Source: CAWABB01 sp963701735
GTDB lineage: Bacteria; Bacteroidota; Ignavibacteria; UBA10030; UBA6906
NCBI GenBank assembly: GCA_963701735.1
Contig: CAVPBI010000013.1
Location: forward strand, 62,001-126,000
Reading direction: 5' to 3'
Length of the DNA stretch: 64,000 nt
Numbering within the stretch: the stretch's first letter is position 1; every line of letters begins with the position of its first letter. Position numbers and translations under genes: made by a program. The notes beneath the pieces were generated by a model that was given only the letters and a program-made list of their open reading frames with translations, was not told the origin of the DNA and searched no databases. Below are positions 1 through 11,700 of this stretch, piece after piece.

Positions 1-2747
1 GCCTCCGCGATCTGGAACGGAATCGACGTCTCCGGATTGAACGGGATTGGGGTAGTTCTGATCGAGGCGTGTCCGGACGGGGATGGCACCCTCCGCCCCC
101 CCGTGGGCACTACTAATATCGCCTCCAAGGGGCTCGATTCCAAACCAGGGGGTCGGCGAATTGTACTGATTGAAGATCAGCAGGAACGTGTTGGTGTCCG
201 CGGGGGCGTATATGGTCCCGTCGCCTGCAATCTCGCCCGTCGGCCCGAGGGGGAAGACCCGCACGGAATCCGCCACAATATGCGCCCGGAGCGTGAGCGT
301 GGCGCGCTCCATCGTCGTCGGCGGCGTCCCCCAGTCGTCATGCACTGTGGTTGTTCCGTCCCAGGTCATTCCCGTGTTCTGCGTCCGTGTGGAGAGGGTC
401 AGGAACGACAGGCGTGACCGGTGGAGGGGCTCGCCGTCCAGCGGCACCCAGGTGAATGTGGCAAACCTGTCGGCGCCCGCGATCACCGCCGCCCCGATTC
501 TCCGCCCGAGAAAGTTCTGGAGAAAGCCTGTTGCCGCGACGCACCGCTCGGCTCCCACCGCCAGCAGGCCCGACGTGTTCCAGGTGACCTCTCCGGTCTC
601 GGTCACGTAGGGGTTGGTCGGCGGCGCCGGCAGCGAGCCGACGTTCGACCCTGACGGGTCGGCAAAGGTCTCGTTCCTCATGGCGTATCGCAGCGCCAGC
701 GTCTGGCTGAACGGGAAGCCGAATCTCCAGCCGCCGGGATCGCTCTTCGGCGACAGCAGCACGTCATCGATCCCCCACCGCAGCGAAAGGGGCTCGCGGG
801 CGGGAGCCACGAACGTATTGCGGTACGCCAGGGCGAGCGACGGCATGAGGGACATCAGGGCGGTGTTCCGGTGGATGTCGAAGAAACCGCTGACCATGTC
901 GGTTTCCCAGTCCGTCCCGCCATTATAGTCGAAGATCATAATGCCGTCGACATCGTGGAAGGAGGAATACGCCGTGAGAAACAGCATGCCCTCGGTCTGG
1001 TACCGGTTCGGGAACGGATGGTTGTACTCGCTGATCGTGAACGGCTTTCCCTTCGAGGGGACCGATGCCATCAACCCCGGGATCGTCCCTCCTTCCGACT
1101 GTCTGCACCATGGGAGTGTTGTTGATCAGCCAGTCGGTGGACGACCACGGAATCCCCGGAAAGCTCGGATGGTCCCAGTAGGAGTGGTTGTCGAGGTAGT
1201 CCGTCCGGGACTGTGCCGAGAGGTCCGGGACACCGGTGTTCCAGTTCGTGCCGACGATCGGGACGCGCACACCGAGGTCGTTCTTCAGGTACGCCATCAT
1301 GTCGTCATAGTACTGGCCCTGGATGGCCAGGTAGAACTCGGTCATGTCGCGGACCCGCTGGTCGGTGAAGAGCGCGCACTCGGAGAAGTCGATCCGCTGG
1401 ACGGTCCGGGCGGAGAGCGATTCCCCGGCCCGAAGGCCCGACGGGCTGACCGGTGCGAACGAGACATCGTCGAACCAGGTCATGCCGGCTCTGCTGACCC
1501 ACGTTGAACGTGAGCCGGATGCCTCCATTGACGGTGACCGGCGATGTGAAGCTGAACGAAAACCGTTTCCACGAATCGGAGAGGGCGGCGCCCAGCCACG
1601 CGTACGAGGTCCAGGGACTCCCGTCGAGCATGACTCCGACGCCGACGGTGCGGTTCGATTCTGCGCGGGCCCAGAAGCTGACGGTGTAGACGGTGTCCTT
1701 CTTGACGCTCAAAGCGACGTGCTTCCACTGCACGTGCCAGTCGGTCCCGTCGGAGCTGGAAACGTTCACCAGGGCGCTGAAGAGGCCGGAAGCCGGGTTG
1801 AAGAAGGACCGCGACATCGTCCCGGCGGCCGGTGCATGGAGCTCGAGCGACCAGGGAGCGGCCGGGTCCTGCTCCTCGAACGTGCTGTTGGCAATCTGGT
1901 TGGCTCCGGCTCCCCCCTCCGCGTTCCCCCATGCCGAGGCCAGAGCCGCGTCGGAGCCGTATTTTCCGGCCAGAAATGCATTCCAGAGCGTGTCCAGGAG
2001 GGCCGCGTGCCTCACCATGAGCTCCCCTCCGGCAGCGAATGTCTTCAGCTTCCCGTCGCGCCAGTTCCGGTAGACCGAGTTCTCGTTGGTGATCTCCACC
2101 ATGGCGACGACCGGATCGTCGGCCAGCGAGAGCCCGGTGTACGGATTGACGGTTGTGAGAAGCTGCCGGGCATATTCCTTCTGAAGATCCCTGAGCTGAG
2201 GGTCGAAGTACGTGACGCCCTTCCCCATCTCCGGGAGCGAGTCGGCTCCTGCCACGCCGTCGGCCTCTCTGAACGTGCGTGACACGTGAAGGTTCATGTT
2301 GACATAGACGCCGTTCCGTTTCAGCTCGGCGATGAAGGCGTGCATCCGGTCCAGCGTCGCGGGGTTCAGGTGCCTGGTATCGGATCCCTGGTCAAACAGG
2401 CTGCCGGCGCTCCAGGGATTATCCAGGTGGTGGAACCGTACGAGATTGAACCCCATCTTGCGGAGACGGCCGGCGATGAACCACGATTTCGCCTTGTCCG
2501 GGAACGCCCCATCCGCGACGGCATTGGTGCCGAAAAACCTGACGGGGGAGCCGTTGATCGCGAAGTGCCCGTCCGGGCTGACGGTCACGAAATCGCCGGA
2601 GCCGATGGGGGTGGCGGGGAATGCGGGCAGGAACCGTTGGGTGGTCGTGTCGCGAGCCGGAAGCGCAAACGGATAGCCGCCCTGGAACGACTGGGCCAGG
2701 GAGACGGCGGGAATCAGACAGGCCAACACGGCTGATCGACAGCGCAC
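1..2747 (-). CDS. Secreted clan-A (GH5-like) glycoside hydrolase with inserted carbohydrate-binding domain and T9SS signal; 3' end outside window
   Basis: A signal peptide (MRCRSAVLACLIPAVSLAQ) is followed by the first half of a TIM barrel (RFFGTNAV, NLVRFHHLDNPW). The likely acid/base is in EITNEN, typical of clan GH-A. A CBM4/9-like beta-sandwich interrupts the barrel (about residues 275-420, NSTFEEQDPA to WFDDVSF). The barrel then resumes and the probable nucleophile is in TISEYNHPFPN. The protein ends at the left edge in a T9SS sorting motif (LDQNYPNP). The reading frame changes near 1490, near 1110 and again near 45 inside the sorting motif; conserved sequence continues across each change, so I treat it as one gene with indels. 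The exact GH family is uncertain: GH5-like is inferred from the paired glutamates. The signal peptide and sorting motif imply export to the cell surface. It is last in a run with two GH3 genes. Confidence 0.72.
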
Positions 2748-2778
2748 GCGACACCCCCTCAGATGATGGAACAGATGA

Positions 2779-5008
2779 CTATTTCGACACAGTGAACTCT
2801 CCGGTCAGCGTCTGCACCGAATTCCCTCCGACAAATACCTTGAAGAGTCCGGGCTCAACGATCTTCTTCATCTCGGGCCCGTAGAAAGCCAGCGCATCGC
2901 GCGTGAGCGGGAACGCCACCGTCGTCGATTCGCCCGGGCCGAGCGTGACGCGCCTGAACCCGCGCAACTCCTTCACGGGCCGGGTGATGCTCGCGACGAC
3001 ATCCTGGATGTACATCTGCACCACCTCGTCGCCCTGCCGGGCGCCGGTGTTCTTGAGCGTCACGCTCACCATGAGCGTGTCGTTCGCGGGAAACGTCGTG
3101 CCGCTCAGCCTCAGGTTCGAATACGCAAACGTGGTGTAGCTCAGCCCGTACCCGAAGGGGTAGAGTGGCGTCGTCGGAAGATCGATGTACTTCGAGGTCC
3201 AGAGCACGGAGTCCAGCGAAGGCCGTCCGGTCTGCTTGTGGTTGTAGTGGATAGGGATCTGCCCCGTGGCACGCGGGACGGACACGGGGAGTTTCCCTCC
3301 GGGCGCCACATCCCCAAAGAGGACATCCGCGACTGCGTTCCCCGTCTCCACCCCGAGGAACCAGGTCTCCAGGATGGCATCCACGCGCTCGGCAGCCCAG
3401 GGGATCGCCAGCGGCCGGCCGTTCATCAACACCAGGACCATCGGCTTTCCGAGCGCCTGGACGGCTTCAAGCAGCTGCTGCTGGACTCCCGGCAACTCGA
3501 TTGATGACCTGCTGTGTGCCTCGCCGCTCATGTTCGCCGATTCGCCCAGGACCAGAACGACTGCGTTCGCGCCCCTCACGGCGTCGAGAGCGGCAGCGAA
3601 TCCCGTTGTAGACGTCCGCTCGAACCTCGCACCCCTTTTCGTAAACGACATTCGTCTGCGGCGGCACTGCGGCCTTGATTCCCGCGAGGATCGTGACCGC
3701 GTCAGTTCCCCTGCCGGCGCCTGCCCACGAACCAAGGCACGATTCGCCTGAATCGGCCAGCGCGCCGATGACCGCGATCGACCCGAGGTTCCTGGCGAGC
3801 GGCAGGACGGACCGTTCGTTCCTGAGCAGGACGATCGACTTCCGGGCGACCTCGCGCGCGCCTGCACGATGTGCCGGGGCGAGAATGGCAGCCTTCTCGC
3901 GGGCGGCGTCACAGTACCGGTACGGATCGTCGAACAACCCCGCCCGGGCCTTGATCCTGAGGACCCGACGAACCGCTTCGTCGACCACGGCCATCGAGAG
4001 CTTCCCTTCATTCACAAGCCGGGGGATCTCCTGATAGCATCTCCCCTCCATGTCCATGTCCGTTCCGGCGACGATCCCGCGGAGAGCGGCTTCAGCCGGG
4101 GTATCCGCAACGCCGTGCGGGAGGAGTTCGCCCACCGAATTCCAGTCGCTCACGACGAACCCGTCAAACTTCCATTCGCCGCGAAGGATGTCGGTCAGGA
4201 GAAACCGGTTGGCCGTGCTGGGCACCCCGCCGATTTCATTGAACGAAGACATCAGCGTTCCGGCCCCCGCCCGGACTGCCGCCTCGAACGGCGGAAGGTA
4301 TGTCTCGCGGAGCGTGCGCTCGGAGATATCCACCGTGTTATAGTCCCTTCCGCCCTCCGCCCCGCCGTACGCCGCGAAATGCTTCGCGCAGGCGACCACC
4401 GTCGTCGGAGTCCCCGGCCCGTCTCCCTGGAATCCGCGCACCCGCGCGGCGGCCATGGCGGACCCGAGGTACGGATCCTCGCCCGAACCCTCCGCGATCC
4501 GGCCCCACCGGGGGTCGCGGGCGATGTCCACCATCGGGGCAAATGTCCAGTGGATCCCGGATGCGGCCGCCTCCGTCGCCGCGACCCGTGCCGACAGCTC
4601 CACCGCAGCGGGATCCCAGCTGCTGGCTTCCGCCAGCGGAATCGGGAAGATCGTCCTGTACCCGTGGATGACGTCGTACCCGAAGATCAGCGGGATCTTG
4701 AGCCGGGACTCTTCGACGGCGAGCTTCTGGGCGGACCGGGTCGGCTCCGCGCCGAGCAGATTCAGCAGGCTCCCCAGTCTCCCCTTGCGGATCAGGTCTG
4801 CCTGCCCGGGGCTCAGCGCCCCGCCTGACGGAGCCGGCACCCACTGGGCGCTGAACTGCGTCAGCTGCCCGGCCTTCTCCTCGAGCGTCATGACCGCGAG
4901 GAGAGAATCGATGAATTTCTCGGTACCTTTGCCCCCCGCAAGCGCGGAGGAGACAACGAACGGGACGAAGAGCGTAAGCGTCAACACACAGGCACGTGGC
5001 ATGCGCAT
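2779..5008 (-). CDS. GH3 beta-glucosidase, BglX-like (one frameshift)
   Basis: Exported GH3 exo-glycosidase of about 740 residues, the usual BglX length, expected to release terminal beta-glucose from oligosaccharides. It has a signal peptide (residues 1-24), the N-terminal barrel with KHFAAYGG near residue 209, and the nucleophile Asp288 in GFVVSDWNS. The alpha/beta sandwich and the C-terminal fibronectin-like domain (YPFGYGLSYTTFAYS, then VKNTGARxGDEVVQMY-like sequence) follow. The frame shifts near 3605, between CEVRADVYNG and FAAALDAVRGANAVVL; the rest is conserved, so an indel error is more likely than inactivation. It lies 31 nt upstream of the clan-A hydrolase and downstream of a second GH3, so the three probably form one transcript. 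No T9SS domain is present, so a periplasmic location is likely. Confidence 0.87.
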
Positions 5009-5033
5009 GCGATGATTCCCTGATTGAACAATG

Positions 5034-5312
5034 TCAGCGACATCCCCGTGCGCGGCACGGGTGACTACGGAGCAAGAAGAAGCTTCCCCCCCTCACCTGG
5101 GCGGTATGCGACCCGCGGACATCCGGAGAGGGACGGCTGAAGTCATTGGTCGGGCCCGGGGAAACCATCCCCCATGGCAGGAGGGCGGAAGGAAATGTGT
5201 TCCCCCCGCCCTTGGTACCGATGAAAGGATCTACAAGGTTGGTGACATCCTGTGCCGCCAGCCGAAGGGTGAAGCAGGCACAGAAGAGGAAGCAGAGGAC
5301 AATGCGACGCAC
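5034..5312 (-). pseudogene. N-terminal relic of a GH92 alpha-mannosidase
   Basis: The first 60 or so codons encode a signal peptide (MRRIVLCFLFCACFTLRLAAQ) and the characteristic GH92 start, VDPFIGTKGGGNTFPSALLPWGMVSPG (family pattern VNPFIGTGGxGxTxPGAxxPFGM). A weak trace of the next conserved block (family GFSHTxxSG) may survive as GSHTAQVRG. The rest of the roughly 700-residue enzyme is missing; the gene runs directly into the region upstream of the GH3 at 5008. It lacks all catalytic residues and cannot be active. A deletion of the 3' two kilobases, real or from assembly, explains this best. It suggests an ancestral locus that also handled alpha-mannosides. Confidence 0.7.
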
Positions 5313-5334
5313 GAGTCTCCGAACATGCCGCAGA

Positions 5335-7578
5335 TTATTCCAGGACGAATCCCTTCTTGAGCCCGGCTACCGAGACCGTGAACGCTCCGGGCTCGATGAT
5401 CCTTCTGTTCTCGGGGCCGACGTACGAGAGATCTGACGGCGCGAGGGTCCAGCTCACCGTGCGGGATTCCCCCGGCTTGAGGGTGACCCGCTCAAATCGC
5501 CGGAGCTGCCGCACGGGGCGCGACACTGATCCGTACTGATCGGTCAGATACAGCTGCACGACCTCCGTCCCTTCGCGCGCGCCGGTGTTCTTGACCGTGA
5601 CGCTGACATCCATCGTGCCGCGGACGTTCATCGTCTCTTTCGCGAGTTTCAAATCGCTGTACGCGAACGTGGTGTAGCTGAGGCCGAACCCGAACGGCCA
5701 CTGCGGGTCGTAGCGGTTGGTGTCGAACTCCTCGAGGGGCTTATGGTCGTACGGGACGACCAGATTCGGATACCGGGGGTACGAGAACGGAAGCTTGCCC
5801 GACGGGTTGACGACGCCGTACAGAACGTCGGCCACCGCGGTGCCGCCCTCCATGCCGGGGAGGCCGGCGAAGAGGACTGCGCGCATCCGGTCTGCGATCC
5901 GGCTGACGCAGCGCGGTCTGCCCTCCGCGAGCACGAGCACAACCGGCTTGCCTGTGGCAGCCACTGCTTCGGCAAGCTGCAGCTGCGCTTCGTTGAGCGT
6001 AAGGTTGTTGATGTTCCCCGGCGTCTCGCAGTAGGCCGGTTCGCCGAGGCACAGCACGACGGCGTCCGCCTTCTTTGCGGCGGCCACGGTCGCCCTGACG
6101 TCCAGGAGCGAATCAAACGTCGACCCCGGAAGATATGTGACGTTCGTCTCGCCCCCTGCGGCCTTCAGCGCGTCAAGGATGGTCGGGGCGTCCTTCGGAT
6201 AGAGGGCTTCGTTGTTCCCCTGCCACGTGATGGTCCATCCCGAGTTCAGCACCGAGAGCATGTCTGCGGTCGGCCCGGTCACCAGGATCTTTGAGCCCTT
6301 CGAGAGCGGGAGGACATTCCCGTCGTTCTTCAGCAGGGTCAGGCACTCATGCGCGGCGCGCAGATTCAGCTCCCTGGACGCCGCCGATGCGAATTTCGCT
6401 TCAAGTGCCGGATCGGCGTACGGCCGCTCAAAGATCCCCGTGTTGATCTTCACGGTCAGGATCCGGCGTACCGCGTCATCGATGCGCGCAACCGGCACGA
6501 GCCCTTCGTTCACACACTGGATGAGGAGATCGTAGAAGGTGTAGTCGAACGGAACCATACTCATGTCCACCCCCGCCATGACGGACATCCGCACGGCGTC
6601 CTTGGGCGTGGGCGCAACACGGTCACGCGTGTGCAGCCGCTTGATGTCCTCCCAGTCGGAAACGACAAATCCCTTGAACTCCCACTCGCCTTTCAGGACT
6701 TCGGTCAGGAGGTGGTGGTTCGCGTGTCCGGGAATGCCGTTGATCTCGCCGGAGTTCACCATCACAGAGGGAACTCCCGCCCGGACGCACGCCTCGAACC
6801 CCGGCAGGAAGTACTCGCGCATCATGCGCTCATCGATCCACGCAGGCGTCCTGTCCTGACCATTCAAGGGATAGCTGTACCCGGCATAGTGTTTCAGGCA
6901 TGCGGCGGCCCTGGTCGGGTCCCCGTACGAGGTCCCCTGGTGCCCCTTCACGTAGGCTTCCCCCATCGAGGTCCCCAGGTACACATCCTCGCCGTAGGTC
7001 TCCCAGAAGCGCGACCAGACCGGCTGGCGCCCGATATCCATCACAGGGTAGAAATTCCATGGGATGCCCGAGGCGCGGATTTCGAGCGCAGTCACTTCGC
7101 CGACGCTCTGCATGAGCGCAGGATCCCACGTGGCTGCCGCGCTGATCGCCTGCGGGAAGAGCGTGGCCCCCAGCGTGTACGTCGCGCCGTGGATGGCGTC
7201 GATACCGTACAGCACCGGGATCTTCAGGCGCGTCTCCTTCGTGGCGACATCCTGGATCTGGCGGATGACCTCCTGCCAGTGCTTGAGCGAATACGCCTGA
7301 GGCCCGACGTTGATGATGGACCCGACACGGTGGTTCACAAGGGCGTTCCGGAGCTTCGCCAGGTCGATCGCGTGGGGCTCCTGTCGCCCATCGGCACCGG
7401 CGGAGACCACGTCGACCGTCACCTGCGTCATCTGACCCACCTTTTCTTCCAGGGTCATTTGCTGAAGGAGCTTCTCGACGCGTTGCTCGGTGGTTTCCAT
7501 AGGCTGGCTGAACCCGGGCGAAGTGAGGAACAGGGTCACGATACAGGCAGAGAAAACGGACATATACGGGCGACGCAT
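5335..7578 (-). CDS. GH3 beta-glucosidase, BglX-like (intact)
   Basis: Intact 747-residue GH3 enzyme with a cleavable signal peptide (to about residue 24, SPGFSQ). The N-terminal TIM barrel carries KHYAG (Lys229-His230) and nucleophile Asp308 in GFVVSDWED. The second domain and the C-terminal FN3-like domain (WPFGFGLSYTTFAYSDL, NTGAREGTEVVQLY) are complete. Expected role: periplasmic cleavage of beta-glucosidic ends of oligosaccharides. The start ATG is preceded by GAGGATCCC, an acceptable Shine-Dalgarno. It is paralogous to the GH3 at 2779-5008, with the GH92 relic between them; two GH3 paralogues in one locus usually divide linkage preference, but the linkage cannot be read from sequence. 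The terminator-like hairpin at 7604-7631 ends only about 26 nt upstream, so expression depends on readthrough or a promoter I did not find. Confidence 0.93.
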   Translation of the reverse strand: MRRPYMSVFSACIVTLFLTSPGFSQPMETTEQRVEKLLQQMTLEEKVGQMTQVTVDVVSAGADGRQEPHAIDLAKLRNALVNHRVGSIINVGPQAYSLKHWQEVIRQIQDVATKETRLKIPVLYGIDAIHGATYTLGATLFPQAISAAATWDPALMQSVGEVTALEIRASGIPWNFYPVMDIGRQPVWSRFWETYGEDVYLGTSMGEAYVKGHQGTSYGDPTRAAACLKHYAGYSYPLNGQDRTPAWIDERMMREYFLPGFEACVRAGVPSVMVNSGEINGIPGHANHHLLTEVLKGEWEFKGFVVSDWEDIKRLHTRDRVAPTPKDAVRMSVMAGVDMSMVPFDYTFYDLLIQCVNEGLVPVARIDDAVRRILTVKINTGIFERPYADPALEAKFASAASRELNLRAAHECLTLLKNDGNVLPLSKGSKILVTGPTADMLSVLNSGWTITWQGNNEALYPKDAPTILDALKAAGGETNVTYLPGSTFDSLLDVRATVAAAKKADAVVLCLGEPAYCETPGNINNLTLNEAQLQLAEAVAATGKPVVLVLAEGRPRCVSRIADRMRAVLFAGLPGMEGGTAVADVLYGVVNPSGKLPFSYPRYPNLVVPYDHKPLEEFDTNRYDPQWPFGFGLSYTTFAYSDLKLAKETMNVRGTMDVSVTVKNTGAREGTEVVQLYLTDQYGSVSRPVRQLRRFERVTLKPGESRTVSWTLAPSDLSYVGPENRRIIEPGAFTVSVAGLKKGFVLE

Positions 7579-7603
7579 GGGATCCTCGTCGTATTGAAGG
7601 GAG

Positions 7604-7631
7604 GCCGGGGAATCGCGCTTGACTCCCCGGC
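7604..7631 (-). terminator. Hairpin downstream of the PorV-like gene
   Basis: Perfect 8-bp stem GCCGGGGA / TCCCCGGC with a 12-nt loop, about 60 nt past the stop codon of the PorV-like gene when read on the minus strand. The following minus-strand sequence is only moderately pyrimidine-rich (CCTCCCTTC), so it is a weak intrinsic terminator or an attenuator before the GH3 gene. Confidence 0.45.
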
Positions 7632-7687
7632 AATCATCGTGTCATGCGGGCGAAACGGCGCCGTTCAAGGATCTTGTTGGAACGGCA

Positions 7688-8716
7688 CTAGAATGTCATC
7701 CCGATGGAAATCTTCTGGACATTCGCGAGCCTGCCGAAATCCTGGTAGGCGTAGTCCACGCGGATCCCGAGGTTTCCGATGAACCGGTGCTGCACTCCCG
7801 CACCCAGCGTAAAGGATTCTTCCGATTCGTCCAGAAAGAGCGACTTGTAGCCCGCCCGGACAGCGAAGATGTCGTTAAACACGTACTCCGCGCCCAGGTT
7901 CACGCTCTGGTAGTTGTCGCTCGGGACCACGGCGTCCACTTCGACGTTCAGCTTATGCATGTCCCCGAGCACCGGCGTCCATGCCACGCCGACCCGGAAG
8001 TAGAGCGGGAGCGCCCACTCGTCGGTCTCCAGGGTAGCAGGGATACGACCGTTGTTCCCCGAACTCTCGAGGTTGGCGTCATGCAGCACCAGCATCGTCT
8101 GCCCGTCCATCTTCATTTTGGGGCCGAAATTCTGGATTGCCATGCCGAGCGTGAAGCCCTCGAACGGGGTGCGGTACAGGATCCCCATGTCGATGGCGAT
8201 CGCCGAAGCGCTGGCATCCCAGATCGACTGGCTGATGAACTTCGGGTTGAAGCCGATCGAGAAATTGTCGGTCAGATTCAGCGCGACCGCGATGCTTGCC
8301 GCCACGTCCTGCACCTTGAAGATCTGGCCGGTGCCGTTCGGTTCCGCCACGGTGGTCACGTTCATCTCATCGATCGCCGAGGCCGTCACGCTGGCGCCGA
8401 CGGCGCCGATGTCCCCGATATCGAACGACGCCGCGAAGTAGTTATAGTTGATGTCCGCGATCCACATCGTGTGGTCGAACATCACCTGGATCCCGTCCAG
8501 GCGGGCAATGCCGGCCGGGTTCCAGAAGAGCGCGCTGGGATCGGACGCAAGGGCCACGAACGCGCTCCCCATGGCGGTCGCGCGCGCGCCCTGCTGAATG
8601 GACAGGAAGGGGGCCGCGGACGTGCCCCTCTTTGAAACGTTCACTGCCTGCTCCTGGGCTGTCGCAGCGACGGTGCACAGGAGGAGGGCGGCGATCAGGA
8701 ATCGAATCGATCTCAT
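7688..8716 (-). CDS. PorV/PorQ-family outer-membrane barrel protein
   Basis: Signal peptide (MRSIRFLIAALLLCTVAATAQ), then the family's N-terminal signature: FLSIQQGARATAMGSAFVALASDPSALFWNPAGIA. Alternating beta-strand segments continue to a C-terminal strand ending in aromatic F (IGMTF), typical of outer-membrane barrels. PorV-family proteins act in type IX secretion as the shuttle that carries CTD cargo from the translocon to the attachment complex. Start: an upstream in-frame ATG at 8734 overlaps the preceding stop, but the ATG at 8716 has AGGAGG 8-9 nt ahead and begins the signal peptide directly, so I chose it. It follows the large secreted protein with which it is almost certainly co-transcribed. 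Whether it is the general PorV or a locus-specific paralogue cannot be told here. Confidence 0.82.
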   Translation of the reverse strand: MRSIRFLIAALLLCTVAATAQEQAVNVSKRGTSAAPFLSIQQGARATAMGSAFVALASDPSALFWNPAGIARLDGIQVMFDHTMWIADINYNYFAASFDIGDIGAVGASVTASAIDEMNVTTVAEPNGTGQIFKVQDVAASIAVALNLTDNFSIGFNPKFISQSIWDASASAIAIDMGILYRTPFEGFTLGMAIQNFGPKMKMDGQTMLVLHDANLESSGNNGRIPATLETDEWALPLYFRVGVAWTPVLGDMHKLNVEVDAVVPSDNYQSVNLGAEYVFNDIFAVRAGYKSLFLDESEESFTLGAGVQHRFIGNLGIRVDYAYQDFGRLANVQKISIGMTF

Positions 8717-8730
8717 GGTGTACTCCCTCC

Positions 8731-11700
8731 TCATTTGATAACCGCGAACTTGCCGGTGTACTCACCGACGCCCGGGGCTTCAGCATGGTAGATATAGAGG
8801 CCGTACGCGATGTCCATGCCGTCCTCCGTCACGAGGTTCCAGGGGAGCGAGCCGTTCATCGGGTCCCCTGCGGGAGCATCCTCGCCGGCGGTGTTGCCCT
8901 TGTACAGCGTCTTGACCAGAGCGCCCGAGATCGTGTAGATCCTCACGGTGCAGTTGGCCGGAAGATTGATGAAGTCGATTCTCCGGTCGCCCCTGCCCGT
9001 CGTGTAGAGCGTCCTGCGCTCCCACGAAGCGGAGGCGATGTAGGGATTCGGGACGACCCCGATCTGCCCCATCTCGGACTGGGCGACGCCGTTGTCCGTG
9101 CGGGCAGCCGTCGTGGTGTAACTGAACGCATCTCCGGTGTTGAAGGGCTTGAAGATCCTGATGAGGAACCTGTCGCCGGGTGCGGGCAGCGCCGGCTCCT
9201 GCGACCCGAACCCTCTGTCGTACGTCACCTTCCAGCAGATCTTGAAGTTCGAGGGGCTCACGAACCCGTCCAGAATGCGAAGGGTGTCGCCGAACGACCA
9301 GGTTCCGGACGCGTCCACGTCATGGATGATGAACTTCGTTTTGTAGCCCTGTGTGACGTTCATGATCTTGAAGTTCACGGGCATGCGCGGATAGATAGGC
9401 GGCGCGTTGAACGCCGTCGTATCCACGAACCCCTCCCCGTACTGGATTTCGTAGTCCGCCGGCCAGGCCACGTTGACCGCCCTGTTGGAATTGTCGGGCT
9501 CGACCCGCATCAACACCCTGCTCTCCCCGACCAGCCATCCGGTGGAGTCAACCTGCACCAGCGTGTCGTTGACGAACGAGACCACCATGCCGTCAAAGGG
9601 AGGACTCGGCCGGTTCGGGCCGAATTCGAGGGCGTCCAACCCCTTTTCCAGCGTGTCGGTGGAGGTCGCAGTCGTACGGATGATATCGTATGTCTGCGTT
9701 GTGTACGTAGGGAGCGTCCCCGACGCATTGAAGCGCACCTGGTAGGTCGTCCCGTTCTGCACTGCCGACTCGTCCACGATGGTGAGGCTGAGCCTGCCGG
9801 TCCCTGCCCCCGTGGCCACGTGATTGAGGTCCCCCGTCCATCCCGCAGGGATGTAGCCTGCCGCAGGAGCGTTCGGGGTGATGACCGCGCAGTTGACGTC
9901 GATGAACGTGATCGTCCCCGCAAAGTCCTCGGAGATGATCTTGGTGCACTCCGACGGCTGAAGGCCGGTGGTCCCCTTGTTTGGATCGCCCTGATCGTAC
10001 GAGACGACCGCATAGTAGTAGCGGACGCCGTTCACGACGTTTGTATCCGTGAACGAATGCTGCAGCCCGGTGTCATCGCCGCGCCAGAAGTGTGCTCCGT
10101 TGATGCCCACCGGATCCGGGCCCTTGATGCTGTCCACCTTGTCGAACTGCGCGATCGGCTTCCAGTACTTCGGGTCTCCCTTGGAGTCGGTGATGACCTT
10201 GATGTCCTGGAATTCCGCTTCCTCGCTCCGGTAAATCAGGTAGCCCTCGAAGTCCTTCTTGAATCCCTGCGTGGGGTCGTTGTTCTCGAACCCGAGGAAC
10301 GGATCGCGCGACTCTTCGGCCAGGGCGTCCCAGAAGAGGAACACCTTCCTGTCGCCGGCGACGGCCTTGATGATCGGGGTCCGCGGCGGCTTCGAGAAGT
10401 TGTAGTTGGCGTTATAGATCTGCTGGACGGTCTCCTTGTTAAAGAGGACGTCGCCCAGGTTGCCTCCGTACACCAGGCACATCGAGAAGCGCTCGCGCCT
10501 GTCCTTGATCAGCGGGAAGGGGCCCGACGAGAAGACGATGCCGATGTTCGTGTTCTGGATGACCGTGTCGCGGAAGCCGCTGTTCATCCGTGCCCACATG
10601 ACCTCGTCGTTCTTCGGCCAGACCCCGGTCGGGCCTTTGTCGGAGAGGATGTTCAGCGCCACTGCGGACAGACCGATCTGGTCCGACTCGTCCTTGTCCG
10701 TCTGGTCGAAGTTCGGCTCGCCGGGAGTCGGCACGCCGTCGCCCTCGCCCTGATCGGGTCCGGTGTACTGAAGATCAAAGGGTCCCACGCCGTCGCGGCC
10801 CACATCCATGCCGAGCGGCTCCGACGGATCCCAGACGCCGTTGCCGTTGAGGTCGGTGAACCCGGCCCAGTCCCGGTCATTATCGATGCCGTCGTCGCGC
10901 CGCTCGTCAACAAGGCCGTCCTCATCATCGTCAAGGAGGTTGACAGCGTTGCCGGGGCTCTCGAGGTACGCGTAGCCGTAGTATCCGGTCTTCCAGTTGC
11001 CCGGCGTCCCGATGCCGCTCGGCGCCCAGGCGTAGCACAGGTCAAGCCGGGTATCAAACAGCGCGCTGTTCCCGTTGTTGTTCGTCCCGCCGACGCCCGG
11101 GTCGGTATAGAAGCCGAAGCACGTGCTGTCGTAGGTGCGGTCCGAGATATTGACGATGTCGTAGTGCCAGAAGATGATGTCTTCGGCAAGCACGTGGGAC
11201 CACTGGAACCCGCGGACCTCCACACGGATCCCGAGCCCTCCCCGCGCCGAATCGGCCGCGACCGGATAGTATCCGTACGGCGGGCGGTTGAACTCCTTGT
11301 CCTTCGAGTCGTCAATCACGAAGAACGTCTCGAAGTCGGCGTTGGTGACGCCGCGGCCGAAGTACCCGTACCAGTACCCGTTCCAGTCGGGGGTGAGTCC
11401 GAGCGCCACGGGCCAGGTTTCCGGGAATGTCGACGGGTCCTTGTTGATCGCCGGCTTGCTCGACGTTGGGTTGACGTAGCCGGGGACGGGATTCAGCGTC
11501 CACAGCTCGCGCGTCACGGGGTCGAAGTCCACCTCTTCCCGGTACGCAGCCGCGATGGGGTGCACCACGCGGCCGTTGGTTTCCACCCTCGCGCCGATGA
11601 GGACGGTCACGCCATCAAGGTAGGAGTGGCCGGACCCTTTGGGCCATTCGCCCGAGGGTTGATAGGGCCACTGCGCGACCTCGCTGGTGTTATAGAAGAT

